Positions 42,943 to 55,179 of a stretch of 64,000 bases of DNA are shown here, one piece after another. Below the pieces are notes generated by a model. That model had not been told where the DNA came from, made no database searches, and saw nothing but the letters and a program-made list of their open reading frames with translations. The translations under genes were made by a program, and so were the position numbers. This DNA is from Turritopsis dohrnii (taxonomy: Eukaryota; Cnidaria; Hydrozoa; Anthoathecata; Oceaniidae), in the NCBI GenBank assembly GCA_027922465.2, contig BQMF02000366.1:62001-126000 (forward strand), read 5' to 3'. Within the stretch, counting starts at the first letter, position 1; each line of letters begins with the position of its first letter.

Positions 42943-44082
42943 CTTAATTCTGCATATCTTTTCTTTTATCCACAAAAGTATTGTATTGTCGAGTGAGTTA
43001 CAAAAATACCGGAATGAAAACACTGCTTTACCGGTGAGCATTTTGATATCCTCACTCATTTGGAGAGTGACTATCATTGCAGTTGTCTAAAAGATGCTTT
43101 TCGGCTAAGTTGGTATACCAACTCTGTGACATTGTGTTGCTCAACTGTAGTGGTGGATTGAGTGATGCTATTTTGTTAAATCACTGACAATTACTTTGTG
43201 GTAGTGCTGAAAATAGATGATATGCTTTTATAGTTACTGTACTATTTTACCTAAAAAACATTTTGTTTCTGTACATTTGTTTTTTTAGGTGGAGTACAAG
43301 TCCCATTGACTTACGTTCACGTCGTGTACTCTGTTACCATGAGTTGTGCATGCGTTTTATCAATTCATCGGAATCAGATATCATCTTATTTTGGTTTTTT
43401 AGAGTCTACTATGAGATAGTCATTGCATGCACAAACCATGAACCAAAAGTCAGGGCATTCATCCTGTTGTCTTTTGGAAGTGTAATCCTTAGTTTTTTTA
43501 TTTTAGTGACTTATAATAAAAAAATGGCTGTACCTGAACAAAATGGTAATAATTTTTCTGCTTTTTTTATTTTGAAATAAGAATGAAAAATGGTTTTTCA
43601 CATTTCGGAAATTTAAATTCAATCTTATTTTTATAGTTTATTTAGATTGTTGGTTTTGGTTCGGATTGCAAGAGCAGGAACTCTTACGAATTTTTCATCG
43701 TTTAAGATACGACGAGTGTCATGAAACGCTAAAATTTACTTTTCGGATGATTCAGGAGGAACAAACTACATACCAAGATGCAATGCGCTTCCTATTAACG
43801 TTGAAAATTATTATTTCCAAGAATAAATGGACTGAACTATCAAAACACATTGGAGGACTGTTAACGAGGTCGTATCACTTTCAAAACTAAAGATCGTTAT
43901 TTGCAAAATGTGAGAAACATTCAGTTATGGATTATGTGTTAGGAATATTTCATATATGCTATGTTGTATGTTGTAACACTTTTTTCATGTGATTTTGTGT
44001 TTCCGTTTAAAGATTTGATAATAAAACTTTTCGTCATCTATTTTTCACACAAGATTTACAGCCATTGTTTTCAAAGTTAAAC
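42943..44082 (+). other. Helitron A tail with short unidentified frames
   Basis: Frames at 43263-43580 and 43666-43890 lie behind acceptor-like TTTTTTAG and TTTTATAG sequences. The second gives 74 residues rich in charged helices (RIFHRLRYDECHETLKF). They may be exons of an accessory gene carried by the Helitron or captured host exons. No family was recognised. Confidence 0.35.
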
Positions 44083-44571
44083 TCGGTTTTTAAATCTTCT
44101 GAATGTAAGAATTGAATTAAAAAATTAATGCCTGCAAAAACTTTTACACGAGGTAAATTCTGCTACATAACGCAAACTGAACATGGGTGGCGAGCGACGC
44201 CGCCTGGGCGGCTAGTCTTATTATAATAATCCGCGATTGTGCATACCACTTTTATTTTAGAGAGTGACATATTTAGGTTTTTTTATGACGGTGAAATCCA
44301 TCTTATTTTTCCCTTTTCGTCGTAAAACCACGTAGATGCGAGAGCGTTTTTTTACGATTAGTATATGGGGAAATCCCGCCGCTGATCGTTTTCATTGGCT
44401 AATAAAGGAAAACTCTTAAAATGCGCTGTTTTGATTGGGTGATGATTTCCAAATAATTAGTTCGTTAATAACGGATTTTCATTATCGGTTGTGAGTTTGA
44501 CGAAGAAACACAGGTTTGTACACATACGAAAATATTGTTATTATAAAACTGACGTTGAAGTTGTTTAAAAA

Positions 44572-45307
44572 TGGCTGCAGAAAGGATGACGTTTATTTAC
44601 ATTGGTGAAGAAAATGGTTTTACTTCTTTTCGGTGGGAAATTGTTTGGAAAAGATATAAAGTAATATACGTAAGTACATGAGTCAAACGGATTTAATAAA
44701 TACAGCGTTATAGACCACGATCTGTGTGTTGATATTGTTTCAGTTCGTGGTGCACCTCTACGAACTGGGAAAAAATTTTAGAAAAGACTCATTTTTGTTT
44801 GTATTCTGCAAATCTAAAAAGTTCCCACGTTTTCATCCTGCAGTTTTTGAGAAAAAAAGCATTATAGTTGGCAAAATTAAGCCATAAATCACTTTATCGA
44901 GAGGATTCGTTTCTCTTCGATTTTGTTGTTTTCAGCAGAAAATATGCTCCGTTCTATTTTACAGAACGAAAGAATAGATTAGAAAATCTACAGAAAATGG
45001 ATTTTGCAAAATATATCCTCGCGTTGTAAACAGAAAATTCAAAATGGCATCGTGGGAAGAGCATGTTGAGAGAGAACGCGTTATAGGAAAGATAGAAGAG
45101 AAAGAAAAATGTGTCGTATCATTCAAAGTGTTTGTTGTTGTTATTTTACAGACACTACCAAAATTGATTTTGAAAAAAAAACGTATAAAAAAGAAAAAAC
45201 GCTATGGCAGCAAGAAATCAGTCAGACAAGCTCAACAACAAACGAACCCATCATCATATCTTCATCTACCAAATAATCAGCATCAATTTTGCCAGAACAA
45301 TGTTTGA
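44572..45307 (+). other. Short frames near Helitron B 5' end
   Basis: An ATG at 44572 opens about 30 codons ending at a GTAAGT donor near 44670, and the frame 45044-45304 gives an 87-residue Lys-rich protein (KKKRIKKKKRYGS). Together they could be exons of a small gene, but no homologue was recognised. Confidence 0.3.
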
Positions 45308-45344
45308 TTTGTAAAAAATCTAGAATAAATTACTTCACTGACCC

Positions 45345-46470
45345 ATGACTGATGGAAAAAGAAAAAGAGAACAATTGAGTTTGGTTGAGACTGTTGATGG
45401 TGAACAATTAAGAGAGGCATCAGAAAAGAAGAATGATAAAAAAATCCTTCAACAAATTAATGGAAAAGATATGGTGACAATTGAAGTTAGAGGCCATCAT
45501 CATTCATTGTATAGCAGACTACATAAAGTTTTTAAAAGCTCGTCTTTCCGCCTCTCACCCTTGACTGTATGATCTTTCTATTGATAAGTTTTGCACTGAC
45601 ATTATTGATTCAAAAGTTATTGATGCTGGAAAACTATTTAGTTTGAAAAATGTACTTAAGTGTCTCGCAAAAATTGTAAAAAAAGGACATGATGCTTCTA
45701 AGTATCAAAGTGCTCGTTTACAAAACAGTCTGAAAACAAAATACCCTGAGTTATTATTTTATCAGCCATCTGATTGAACAAAAAGTGAACTGGTATTTTC
45801 AAAAGATGCAGGGAGACTCTCAGAGCCAGTAATCAGCTTCTCAGAAGGAATGTGAAACTGATTGTGAGGAAGAACAAGAAAGAAATTTTATTTTGAAGTT
45901 TATTAACAAAACCATGGTTCACCGAGTTGCAGTGCTTGTGAAAAATGCACTTGATGCTTCAGAAGGAGTCAAAGGAGTAATGGCTACCATCACCTTCAGA
46001 ATTTGTCACTAATAACATTAAAGCCTATATACCACTGGTTTTGTTTTATTCTTGGTCTTACTGACGGAGTTGATGTGTTCAATCGTGTTGATATTAGTGA
46101 CAGTAAAACCATGAGAATTTATTTCTTTGCACAGGACTTGTGTGAAGTCAAAAGGATAATTGACTATTTATTATTTCATCAAATAGTTAACTGGATCTTA
46201 AGAAGCCATCATAATTTTAAACTGATTTGGACATTGTTGATCAGCTGTCGAACGAACTAAGGAGATACAAGGTCCTATTGCATTGAAAGAATGATTTCAA
46301 TGAGGAGCCTCTCAGTGGAGTTGGATCAACACATGTATCAGTGCTGATATGGAGGAGATACCAACTTATTCTTTGGGCAAGAGAGTATCACTTTCTGTTA
46401 AAGATGTCTTTCAAGATGATGCAGTTGAAATCAGTTTTGATCAAGAGCAATAATACTTTCGTACTTTGAT
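45345..46470 (+). pseudogene. Decayed gene of unknown family inside Helitron B
   Basis: Frame 45345-45572 reads KKNDKKILQQINGKDMVTIE and then a His-rich piece. In a shifted frame from about 45575 sense continues as FCTDIIDSKVIDAGKLFSL and KYQSARLQNSLKTKYPEL, then SELVFSKDAGRLSE after a stop near 45777. Further pieces follow at 46003-46260 and around 46380-46450. The pattern (ING.D followed by a charged helical region) recalls large uncharacterised protein families in cnidarian genomes, from memory only. Several stops and frameshifts make it a pseudogene. It may have been captured by the Helitron. Confidence 0.5.
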
Positions 46471-46802
46471 CTTGCACATATTACCTATGAACTTAAAGTT
46501 CTTGATACTATCCTGCTGGACAGGCTTCAACATGCTATATAAATCATCAATTGGGGGTGAGAAAATTTTGAAGATATTAATTTACAAATTACTGCAGCTT
46601 GGGGTGGTATTTGTGTGGGGAAAACATCAAATATTTTATATGTATCTTTGTAGTGTTGAATGGATAAGCTACCTTCACCTGGTAGCGTGCTGAATCTTAT
46701 CTTATCTTATCAGTCTTATCAGTTGCAAATGCACGATGGGGTGCGAAGGTGGTCATGTGTGAACGCTGAACTGAAATGTTCCGAATTATGTAACTTCAAA
46801 GA

Positions 46803-47006
46803 TTGTTCGAAAAAAAATTGAAAAAAGAACCAGAAGACGCAAAGGGAGATGAAGATGCTTACGAAGATTCCAAAATAAGGGACGACGAAAACGATTCGGA
46901 TGTCGACAATGAATCTGAAGACGGTTATGATATCGCGAACAATGCGAGGACGATGGTTACAACTGTTACGAATGACGTGTCCTTACCATTTATTAGAAAT
47001 GTATAG
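46803..47006 (+). CDS. Short acidic ORF, unknown
   Basis: 67 codons with a strongly acidic centre (DDENDSDVDNESEDGYDIAN). It lies inside Helitron B. It could be a last exon of some gene or chance. No family was recognised. Confidence 0.25.
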   Translation: MFEKKLKKEPEDAKGDEDAYEDSKIRDDENDSDVDNESEDGYDIANNARTMVTTVTNDVSLPFIRNV

Positions 47007-48014
47007 TATCGTATAGTATGTTTTTTCAATTAAACCCATAGCTGTTTAGCATGCACGGAAGGTCGTGCATGAAAAGAGCGTTGTGGTTATTTGTCATTCT
47101 CTCGAAATTCTCAACATACGGAGTGTCAAACGGTTTTCTTTAATTGTTTATAATTGTATTTCTTTCTTTCATCTGAACCTTCAACGGGGAGGAAGAAAGT
47201 CCACGGTGACGAAGGCATAAAGACCAACTGCTCCCACTCGAATTGCTGGTATCAAACAATGTGTCAGACGAATGGTGCCGTTATAATCATTTTGCTCCTT
47301 TTTATATTGACAGATTATTGATAATAGACCCTCATATTCTGAGGGTACCTGTGACTGACGCATTTGGTTCGGAGACGATGTTTCCTCCTTCTAGGGGTTT
47401 TTCACTGCCTGCTTCGTCAAACATTGAATGTATATATACGTACAGTACAGTATAGGTTGCGAATCCAAATACTAAAATGTACCTTGAAATGTTGTTGTTT
47501 CTATTTGTTGTAATGTACATTATCAAGAGGGAAGATTAGTTGGGAAGCTTTAACACAAAAGGATAAACTCAAGAAAGAAAATTGTTACCCTCCAAGCTTT
47601 CAAGGGTGACAAAAGTAACGTTTAGAGATAATATATGTCGTTAAGAGGTCTTTTATTTCACTTTATTAAGCAAAATCGATAAAAAATCGATAATTTACAC
47701 GATAGCCATTAAAAGTTGACCAGTTCTTTGTTTCTTGGCTTGAAATTTTCCAAACATGTTTGAAAATATAAGTGCAATGAGAAAAACTTTTTAGAGCCCC
47801 TGAAACCTATTTATGCTTTAAAATCGAAACACGAAAAACACGATAAAATCGATAATAACAACTTTGACCGCTTATTTCTCGAAAACAGCAGGTCAAAAAC
47901 GTGGGAAATTTTTATATTCGTACTCAGGATACTTAAAATCGCCAAAATACAAAAAAAATCCCAGTTCGCAGATGTGCACCACGAAAACTTTTTTAGAGCT
48001 CTTTTTGAAAGCAC
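47007..48014. other. Helitron B interior, nothing recognised
   Basis: AT-rich, with frames of 60-70 codons only on both strands and no motif. Confidence 0.4.
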
Positions 48015-48816
48015 AGATCATGGTATCTTAAAAGAGAGTAAAAGCAGAGTTAAAACGATCAAATCATAAAGATGCATGTCTTACAAGCAGTTACTGATTT
48101 GTTTTGGTAACGAAATTGCTGTTCCTTATTTTATTTATTTCAAAATGGCTCCACAGTTATGAAGTTACGAAGAAAGCATTTTTATGTCTTTCACTGTATA
48201 AAAATGGTAGTGGAATTGCAGTAGAAAACAAAGAGAAAATGTATGTTTACAATAGCAAAGTATGCTGGAAAGTAAATCGAGTGTTATTAATTTGTTTACA
48301 GGTATGAAATATAGAAAGTAAAGAGTTTAGAAGTGTTTGATAATGGCTACAGATCATGTGAATTGGTATTGAGAGGTAAAGTTAAAATAGTATCTATTTA
48401 GTTAAAAGACAGTTAGATCATGGTATCTTAAAAGAGAGTAAAAGCAGAGTTAAAACGATCAAATCATAAAGATGCATGTCTTACAAGCAGTTACTGATTT
48501 GTTTTGGTAACGAAATTGCTGTTCCTTATTTTATTTATTTCAAAATGGCTCCACAGTTATGAAGTTACGAAGAAAGCATTTTTATGTCTTTCACTGTATA
48601 AAAATGGTAGTGGAATTGCAGTAGAAAACAAAGAGAAAATGTATGTTTACAATAGCAAAGTATGCTGGAAAGTAAATCGAGTGTTATTAATTTGTTTACA
48701 GGTATGAAATATAGAAAGTAAAGAGTTTAGAAGTGTTTGATAATGGCTACAGATCATGTGAATTGGTATTGAGAGGTAAAGTTAAAATAGTATCTATTTA
48801 GTTAAAAGACAGTTAG
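48015..48816. repeat. Exact 400-bp tandem duplication
   Basis: Bases 48015-48416 recur at 48415-48816 with a shift of exactly 400 and no difference noticed. The same 67-codon frame appears at 48104 and 48504; it is hydrophobic, without a family, and needs no coding explanation. The near-identity implies a very recent event or an assembly error. Confidence 0.92.
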
Positions 48817-49398
48817 TATTAGTGGATAAATAAAGGATAAGAGGGATGTTTACTGTTGTGTTTTGAATTTTCCAGAGAGGAGCTTTGAACTGGAAATAAA
48901 AAATGGCTCCACATATGTGAATGTTTTCATAAGTTAAAAATTCTTTAGCTATACTAATTCTGTCATTACGTTTTTTTTTTAATTATTATTTTTAAGGTTA
49001 ATATGTTTACAAAGTTTCGTTTAGTTTGTTTTGTTTTTCTTTTGATTTCGTCATATTACGATTAGGTTTTTTGTATATGTTTTTTGAATATTTTCATCTG
49101 AATAGTTAAACTATGTTGAGAGGGTTAGTTAAGAGAAGAACGGATTATGTATTTAAAAAGTTCATTAGTTAGGACTGTGCAATGAAACTGTCCTACAAAA
49201 AAGAAGCGTTATTGGGTGGATTTTTCTTAAGTTTATATTTTATCATGTTTATGCATTATTTGGTGTTATGGTAATCGTTTACGTACCTGGGTATATATAT
49301 AAGTTTGGCATTATGATTTTATTTGTGACTTTTTATCTTCTGGGTAAATTTTTGTTTTTAGTTATTGTTTTTAGGATAAATGCGTACTTGAATTTCAT

Positions 49399-49430
<32 letters not shown>

Positions 49431-49760
49431 ATTTATTTCAATATTCTTATAGCATGATTAGGTTTTCGGTATTACAATTCAAGTATTAATTTTTTAGGTA
49501 AAGCATAAAGAAATGAAACTCATGGTTTTAATCATGACATTGATGGTTTTGGGAAGAACAGACTATGTATCATTTCAAAAATTCATTAATGGTTGCAATG
49601 CAGTAGTAACTTTGGAACAAAAGAAAAAGTTGGAAGGTATCAATTTGTTTTGAATTAACATTTTGTAATGTTTGGTTTTGTATGTCTGGATAAACAGTTC
49701 TGTGTTATATATTGCCTTTTTTTACACTAAAGTTTACTATTCTGAGCCATGTTGCTATTT
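48817..49760. other. Helitron B interior with (TTG)n
   Basis: No gene was recognised. A (GTT)n run of about ten units lies at 49400-49430. Confidence 0.45.
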
Positions 49761-49897
49761 GTTTCTGTTTTAAAGCTTCTGAATGTAAGAAATGAATTAA
49801 AAAATTAATGTCTGAAAAAAAACTTTTACACGAGTCAAATTCTGCGACACAACACATACTGAACATGGGTGGCGAGTGACGCCGACTGGGCGGCTAG

Positions 49898-50190
49898 TCT
49901 TATTATGATAATCCGCGATTGTGCATACCACTTTTATTTTAGAGAGTGATATATTTAGTTTTATTTTACGGTCATCGTCCTCTTATGTGCGCGTAAAAAC
50001 ACGTAGAAGCGAAAGGCACTTTTTCACGATTATTCCAAAAGCACGTGGCATCATTTGACGTCAGTTGTTTTTATGATCACGGGGAACCATTACATTGCAT
50101 CCCCAATAGAACGCGACGTTTTAGAAAAAATATCTCGAGCACCAATGGGGACAACTGACGTTTTTTAGGGTCTGTGATACGGGCGATGTG
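49898..50190 (+). mobile_element. Helitron C, 5' end only
   Basis: It starts TCTTATTATGATAATCCGCG directly after Helitron B's CTAG and follows the A and B 5' ends for ~150 bp (ACCACTTTTATTTTAGAGAG, then the phrase ACCAATGGGGACAACTGACG). No 3' end was found before the Penelope-like sequence begins near 50195, so the element is truncated or interrupted. Confidence 0.72.
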
Positions 50191-50194
50191 GTGA

Positions 50195-50765
50195 CGCAAA
50201 ATTTTGGACACCATCTGTAAAAGACATAACACCATCTATGTCGGTCATACTGGCGAATGGTTGAGCGATAGATTTTCAAAACACCGGTATGACATCGAAA
50301 AAAGACCGGGAAGTTCAGAACTTACGGAACATTTTCATACAGACCACGATCTCACAACAGATATGCAAGTTCTGATTTTGCAGAAGAATATTCAAACTCA
50401 AACCAAATTTAGAACGGCTTGAGGATCGGTGGATTTGCCGTTTACAAACTCTCCAACCGACTGGGATGAACATAGAACTCCAATAGTACGGAAAAGAAAT
50501 GTACAGGCATTTCACAAAAACATTAACAATTACAAACAAAAACAAGAAGATTTATAGTTCTTTGGATTTTACTTCTCGTTCATTTTGCATATTTCCTGCT
50601 ATTGTTAATCATTTATTTTTATGACGTCAATTTTTTATGCAATGTAATGTCTTCTGTTTAACTGTAAACATCATTCTTGAAAATGAACCGGAGGGGTTCG
50701 AAACGTTGAAACCTGGCGTATTTATTAATTGAGGAAATTTAATCTACGCGAAATTTTATCCACTT
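50195..50765 (+). pseudogene. Penelope-like element fragment, GIY-YIG region
   Basis: Frame 50204-50422 begins TICKRHNTIYVGHTGEWLSD, the GIY-YIG nuclease start with its cysteine/histidine context, then RFSKHRYDI and ELTEHFHTDHD. Near 50418 the sense moves to another frame (DRWICRLQTLQPTGMN) and ends near 50556. Reverse transcriptase is absent. An untranslated tail follows with TTCGAAACG at 50697-50705. It is on the opposite strand from the copy at 5.3-6.0 kb and not a close duplicate. Confidence 0.82.
50677..50706 (+). ncRNA. Degenerate hammerhead-like motif of the Penelope fragment
   Basis: TTGAAAATGAACC, then loop GGAG, then GGGTTCGAAACG: a hairpin followed by GAAAC as in the hammerhead of Penelope-like elements. 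The CTGATGA block is poorly conserved, so activity is unlikely. Confidence 0.3.
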
Positions 50766-52666
50766 AAGGTATGTGGTATAGTTGCTATTTAACCTTTATT
50801 CTTTTACTTTGGTCTCTTCAGGCTTCCATTTCGTTCAATCGAATGCAATTGTTTATGAATGTTTGAGTTTTTCTACAGGTTAGGACAGTAACAATGATGC
50901 CGAGTATGGAGATCTGGTGTTGAAAAAGCAAGAGAGAATAGCGAAGAATCGGGCTCTGAACTGTAGAAGGGAAATAGCTGAAAAGCATTTAGGTATTGTA
51001 AACAACTGTAATATTTATGTGCGTTTCGCTTTCGCTTTTGTTTACCTTCTATGTTCTAGATTTGTTAAGCCTTTTTCAATTTTCACATAGATTCGTTAGC
51101 CGTGGAGTTATCAATATATTTTCCAAAAATTAGATATTAGAATGGATTCTTTGTGTTGAAAGTTTTTTAATACAGGTGGGTATGTTACAAAAATACTTGT
51201 TTTATGTCGGACGGACAACTCGATACTTCGGCTATATAAAAAACAGCACGTTTATGATACAATATCATGCAAACGTTTTTCGAAAGTATACTAGAATAGA
51301 CTTTACAAAATTCAAAAACATGATTTCTACAAGGGTGATAGTCAAAAAATATTGAAACAAACAGTTATTGTGTCGGATGGACAAAATGCTAATACTTTTG
51401 TAACAGATCCAGATATTAGTATGTAATCCTTCTTAAAAGTCAGTACAATTTCCAACCATGGATTCCATAAAAATGTCAAAAGACCTTGTCAGTTAGATAT
51501 ATGCTGTATCACCACAAAAATTATACGAGACATTCAACTTTCGAATTCAAACAGATGAGGCATAAAGCCAAGAAATTGATGTGCGAAATGATTTAATCAA
51601 GTACAGTTAAAGAGTGTAATGGATCGTCCATAAAACTGATTCATTCATGATTAGTAATATATTTCATTTATCAACTCCAGTTGTACTTAGTTATTCAGTT
51701 CTTGTTTTACATTTGGAAGTAGAAAAATAAATGTATCTCAATTTTCTATCCGTAAAAAAACTGACATCAATTCTATAAACAATTGGTTTTTCATCCTTTT
51801 TGGTAAAATATCCATATCTCAAAATGTAAAAATGATATACACACGAATCTTTCAGGAAAGGACAATAATAGGCTACCGATCATATCTGGAAAGTTTAAAG
51901 TCTTAAGATTAAGTAAAAAAAGCTACATCAAAATTTCAATTTTAGGCACGTTTTTTTTGGTACACCCGGTACATTAACTTCAATTCCCAAACAGTGAAGG
52001 ATATGAATAATGTTTTCTTACATAGCAATAGTGAAACTATTGAAGCAACATTATGGAAAGAGTGGATTGCACACTTAAGGGATGAGATTGATAATGGTAA
52101 TGATTACTGCAGCATTTGTAACTTGTAATGGTATGATTAGCTTGTCGACGTGCTCAGACACACAAGTCAAGGTTATGAAAGGTGGGAAATGTAATGCTAC
52201 AACAAAGTAAGTAAATACTTTCCTATCAATTTCCTGTTGAAACCGTTCAACTGTTCCTGTTTGTTCCAAACAGAAATAACGAAATAACAATCAGATTTTA
52301 GTAATAGTTCTTTTCTGTTCACCTGCTGCCTGAAAATTTTCGGAATATGAAAATTAGCCTTGAGACAAGCAGTGCAACTCATGACGTATGTATTTGTTTC
52401 TGGTACTCGCCTGCGGAATATTTTTGTCCATTCTAGTCGGATTAAATTTTAAATAAATTAACGGTAAATAAAAACAATTATTGTCTCATATGAATCCAAG
52501 TTGCACTTAAGGCTGACCTTAAATCCGTAAGGCTCTTGTCATCTTTCATATATGCTATAGTCCATACGTTTTAAGTATTTTCAGATCAGTTAACTTTTTG
52601 ACCGGTGAATTTATATGTCAATTTAACAAGTTATCGAGTAGGCTAACGATCATGTTGCCCACTCTC
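50766..52666. other. Non-coding, no gene recognised
   Basis: AT-rich. The phrase GTCGGACGGACAA (51207) and the similar GTCGGATGGACAA (51373) recur, and GGTACACCCGGTAC near 51959 resembles a transposon end. Nothing firmer can be said. Confidence 0.4.
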
Positions 52667-54590
52667 ACTTATCAAAACATATGCATTTGATTTTCTCAAT
52701 ACGTTTGCTGCTAGAAATCTCTGCTAAAAAATTGACCTATGAATATTCATTGAAATATTCCGCAATATTTAGTTAATGACTTTACACTGCATTTTAGGGA
52801 GTGACTTTTCGGACTATATTCTTGACTAGTGACTGAGGGAAAATCATAACAAGTGATAATTTCTGATCAATTTATCAGTCAATTACTGATTAGGAAACAA
52901 TAGATTTAATCAGTAATTCGTTTGATTTATCAGTAAATCGTTCGATGAATCAGTAATTACTGATAAAATAATCGGTAAATACTGATAAATAATCAATAAT
53001 ACTGATTCATCGAACGAATTACTGATAAATCGAACGAATTACTGATACTTACTTATCAAAACATATGCATTTGATTTTCTCAATACGTTTGCTGCTAAAA
53101 ATCTCTGCTAAAAAATTGACCTATGAATATTCATTGAAATATTCCGCAATATTTAGTTAATGACTTTACACTGCATTTTAGGGACTGACTTTTCGGACTA
53201 TATTCTTGACTAGTGACTGAGGGAAAATCATAACAAGTCATAATTTGTGATCAATTTATCAGTCAATTACTGATTAGGAAACAATAGATTTAATCAGTAA
53301 TTCGTTCGATTTATCAGTAAATCGTTCGATGAATCAGTAATTACTGATAAAATAATCGGTAAATACTGATAAATAATCAATAATACTGATTCATCGAACG
53401 AATTACTGATAAATCGAACGAATTACTGATACTTACTTATCAAAACATATGCATTTGATTTTCTCAATACGTTTGCTGCTAAAAATCTCTGCTAAAAAAT
53501 TGACCTATGAATATTCAATGAAATATTCCGCAATATTTAGTTAATGACTTTACACTGCATTTTAGGGACTGACTTTTCGGACTATATTCTTGACTAGTGA
53601 CTGAGGGAAAATCATAACAAGTGATAATTTCTGATCAATTTATCAGTCAATTACTGATTAGGAAACAATAGATTTAATCAGTAATTCGTTCGATTTATCA
53701 GTAAATCGTTCGATGAATCAGTAATTACTGATAAAATAATCGGTAAATACTGATAAATAATCAATAATACTGATTCATCGAACGAATTACTGATAAATCG
53801 AACGAATTACTGATACTTACTTATCAAAACATATGCATTTGATTTTCTCAATACGTTTGCTGCTAGAAATCTCTGCTAAAAAATTGACCTATGAATATTC
53901 ATTGAAATATTCCGCAATATTTAGTTAATGACTTTACACTGCATTTTAGGGACTGACTTTTCGGACTATATTCTTGACTAGTGACTGAGGGAAAATCATA
54001 ACAAGTGATAATTTGTGATCAATTTATCAGTCAATTACTGATTAGGAAACAATAGATTTAATCAGTAATTCGTTCGATTTATCAGTAAATCGTTCGATGA
54101 ATCAGTAATTACTGATAAAATAATCGGTAAATACTGATAAATAATCAATAATACTGATTCATCGAACGAATTACTGATAAATCGAACGAATTACTGATAC
54201 TTACTTATCAAAACATATGCATTTGATTTTCTCAATACGTTTGCTGCTAGAAATCTCTGCTAAAAAATTGACCTATGAATATTCATTGAAATATTCCGCA
54301 ATATTTAGTTAATGACTTTACACTGCATTTTAGGGACTGACTTTTCGGACTATATTCTTGACTAGTGACTGAGGGAAAATCATAACAAGTGATAATTTGT
54401 GATCAATTTATCAGTCAATTACTGATTAGGAAACAATAGATTTAATCAGTAATTCGTTCGATTTATCAGTAAATCGTTCGATGAATCAGTAATTACTGAT
54501 AAAATAATCGGTAAATACTGATAAATAATCAATAATACTGATTCATCGAACGAATTACTGATAAATCGAACGAATTACTGATAAATCGAA
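52667..54590. repeat. 384-bp tandem satellite, five units
   Basis: Units start (ACTTATCAAAACATATGCAT) at 52667, 53051, 53435, 53819 and 54203, each exactly 384 bases after the last, differing by only a few substitutions. Each contains a large imperfect palindrome rich in TCAGTAAT and ATTACTGA (for example TAATTCGTTCGATTTATCAG against its complement). The segment AGTGACTGAGGGAAAATCAT inside each unit is matched in reverse complement at the far end (54700-54722), so the array seems to derive from an inverted-repeat element plus flank. Confidence 0.93.
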
Positions 54591-54725
54591 CGTATTACTG
54601 ATAGATCGAACAAATTACTGATTATTTATCAGTATTACTGATTATTACTGATAAATTTCTGATAAATTACTGATTAATTTATCAGTAATGTCACTTGTTA
54701 TGATTTTCCCTCAAACCGTCACTGT
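54591..54725. mobile_element. Right end of inverted-repeat element adjoining satellite
   Basis: Tandem ATTACTGATAAAT variants lead into ATGATTTTCCCTCAAACCGTCACT, the reverse complement of the unit's left-end phrase AGTGACTGAGGGAAAATCAT with a small difference. This marks the true right end of the element. Confidence 0.7.
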
Positions 54726-55179
54726 GAAGCTGGCGAAGCTTTGTACAAAGATGTTTTTTTAAGCACAGTCATTAAGCAGAGGTGTCAATACTATTGAACA
54801 TGAAATTGTGGAAACAAACAGGCTTAGTCTGCTAAAACTGTAAAAACAATGCGCACAAAAATCGAAATCATATTGGAAAACTGTTTAATGCTTGATGCCT
54901 TTCCGTTATAATCAGTAATTTACAAAAGGATGAAAAAAGGTCAACATTTCTTCAGATATTAGTTGAAGAATAACATATTTGTTTTTTTTAATGTATTGTC
55001 TAAAGTTAAGAGTTATTGATTTAATGATCGTTGCTTAAATAATTCTTTCTATGAGATACTACTGTAAGTTGTCTAGGGCTCGATGGAGTGCCGAACGAGA
55101 AGGATAAAAGGGAAGTATTGCAAGGTAATTAAAATATGATTAACTTTATTACGTCGTGTAACAGAAAACATAAACTCAC
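54726..55179. other. Non-coding, probably intronic
   Basis: No feature was recognised between the satellite and the FN3-like exon. Confidence 0.4.

Larger units (their letters stand above)
37632..44215 (+). mobile_element. Helitron A (6.6 kb, autonomous type, degraded)
   Basis: It begins A|TCTACTTATATTAATCGC at 37632 inside the LINE and ends with hairpin CCGCC-TG-GGCGG plus CTAG at 44212-44215. Its first ~170 bp align with the starts at 44216 and 49898 (shared ACCACTTTTATTTTAGAGAG). It contains the Rep/helicase pseudogene (38542-42942) and further short frames after it. A perfect 14-bp hairpin (arms AAATGGGAAACTTA) lies near 38088-38123. Confidence 0.85.
44216..49897 (+). mobile_element. Helitron B (5.7 kb, no Rep gene, carries gene fragments)
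   Basis: It starts TCTTATTATAATAATCCGCG immediately after the CTAG of Helitron A and ends with ACTGGGCGGCTAG at 49897. The last ~130 bp match the last ~130 bp of A (shared TTAAAAAATTAATG and ACTGAACATGGGTGGCGAG). No Rep or helicase motif is present. The interior holds a decayed gene (45345-46470), other short frames, and the 400-bp duplication at 48015-48816. It is therefore non-autonomous. Confidence 0.8.

Noticed and set aside
48104..48707. Duplicated 67-residue protein genes
   Set aside because: The two frames are identical only because the 400-bp block is duplicated; no start context, family or codon pattern supports coding.
49268..49489. Membrane protein with Cys run
   Set aside because: The cysteine run is the translation of a (GTT)n microsatellite; flanks are low complexity.
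52667..54590. CRISPR-like array
   Set aside because: The repeats are 384 bp with no variable spacers, in a eukaryotic genome; it is a satellite.
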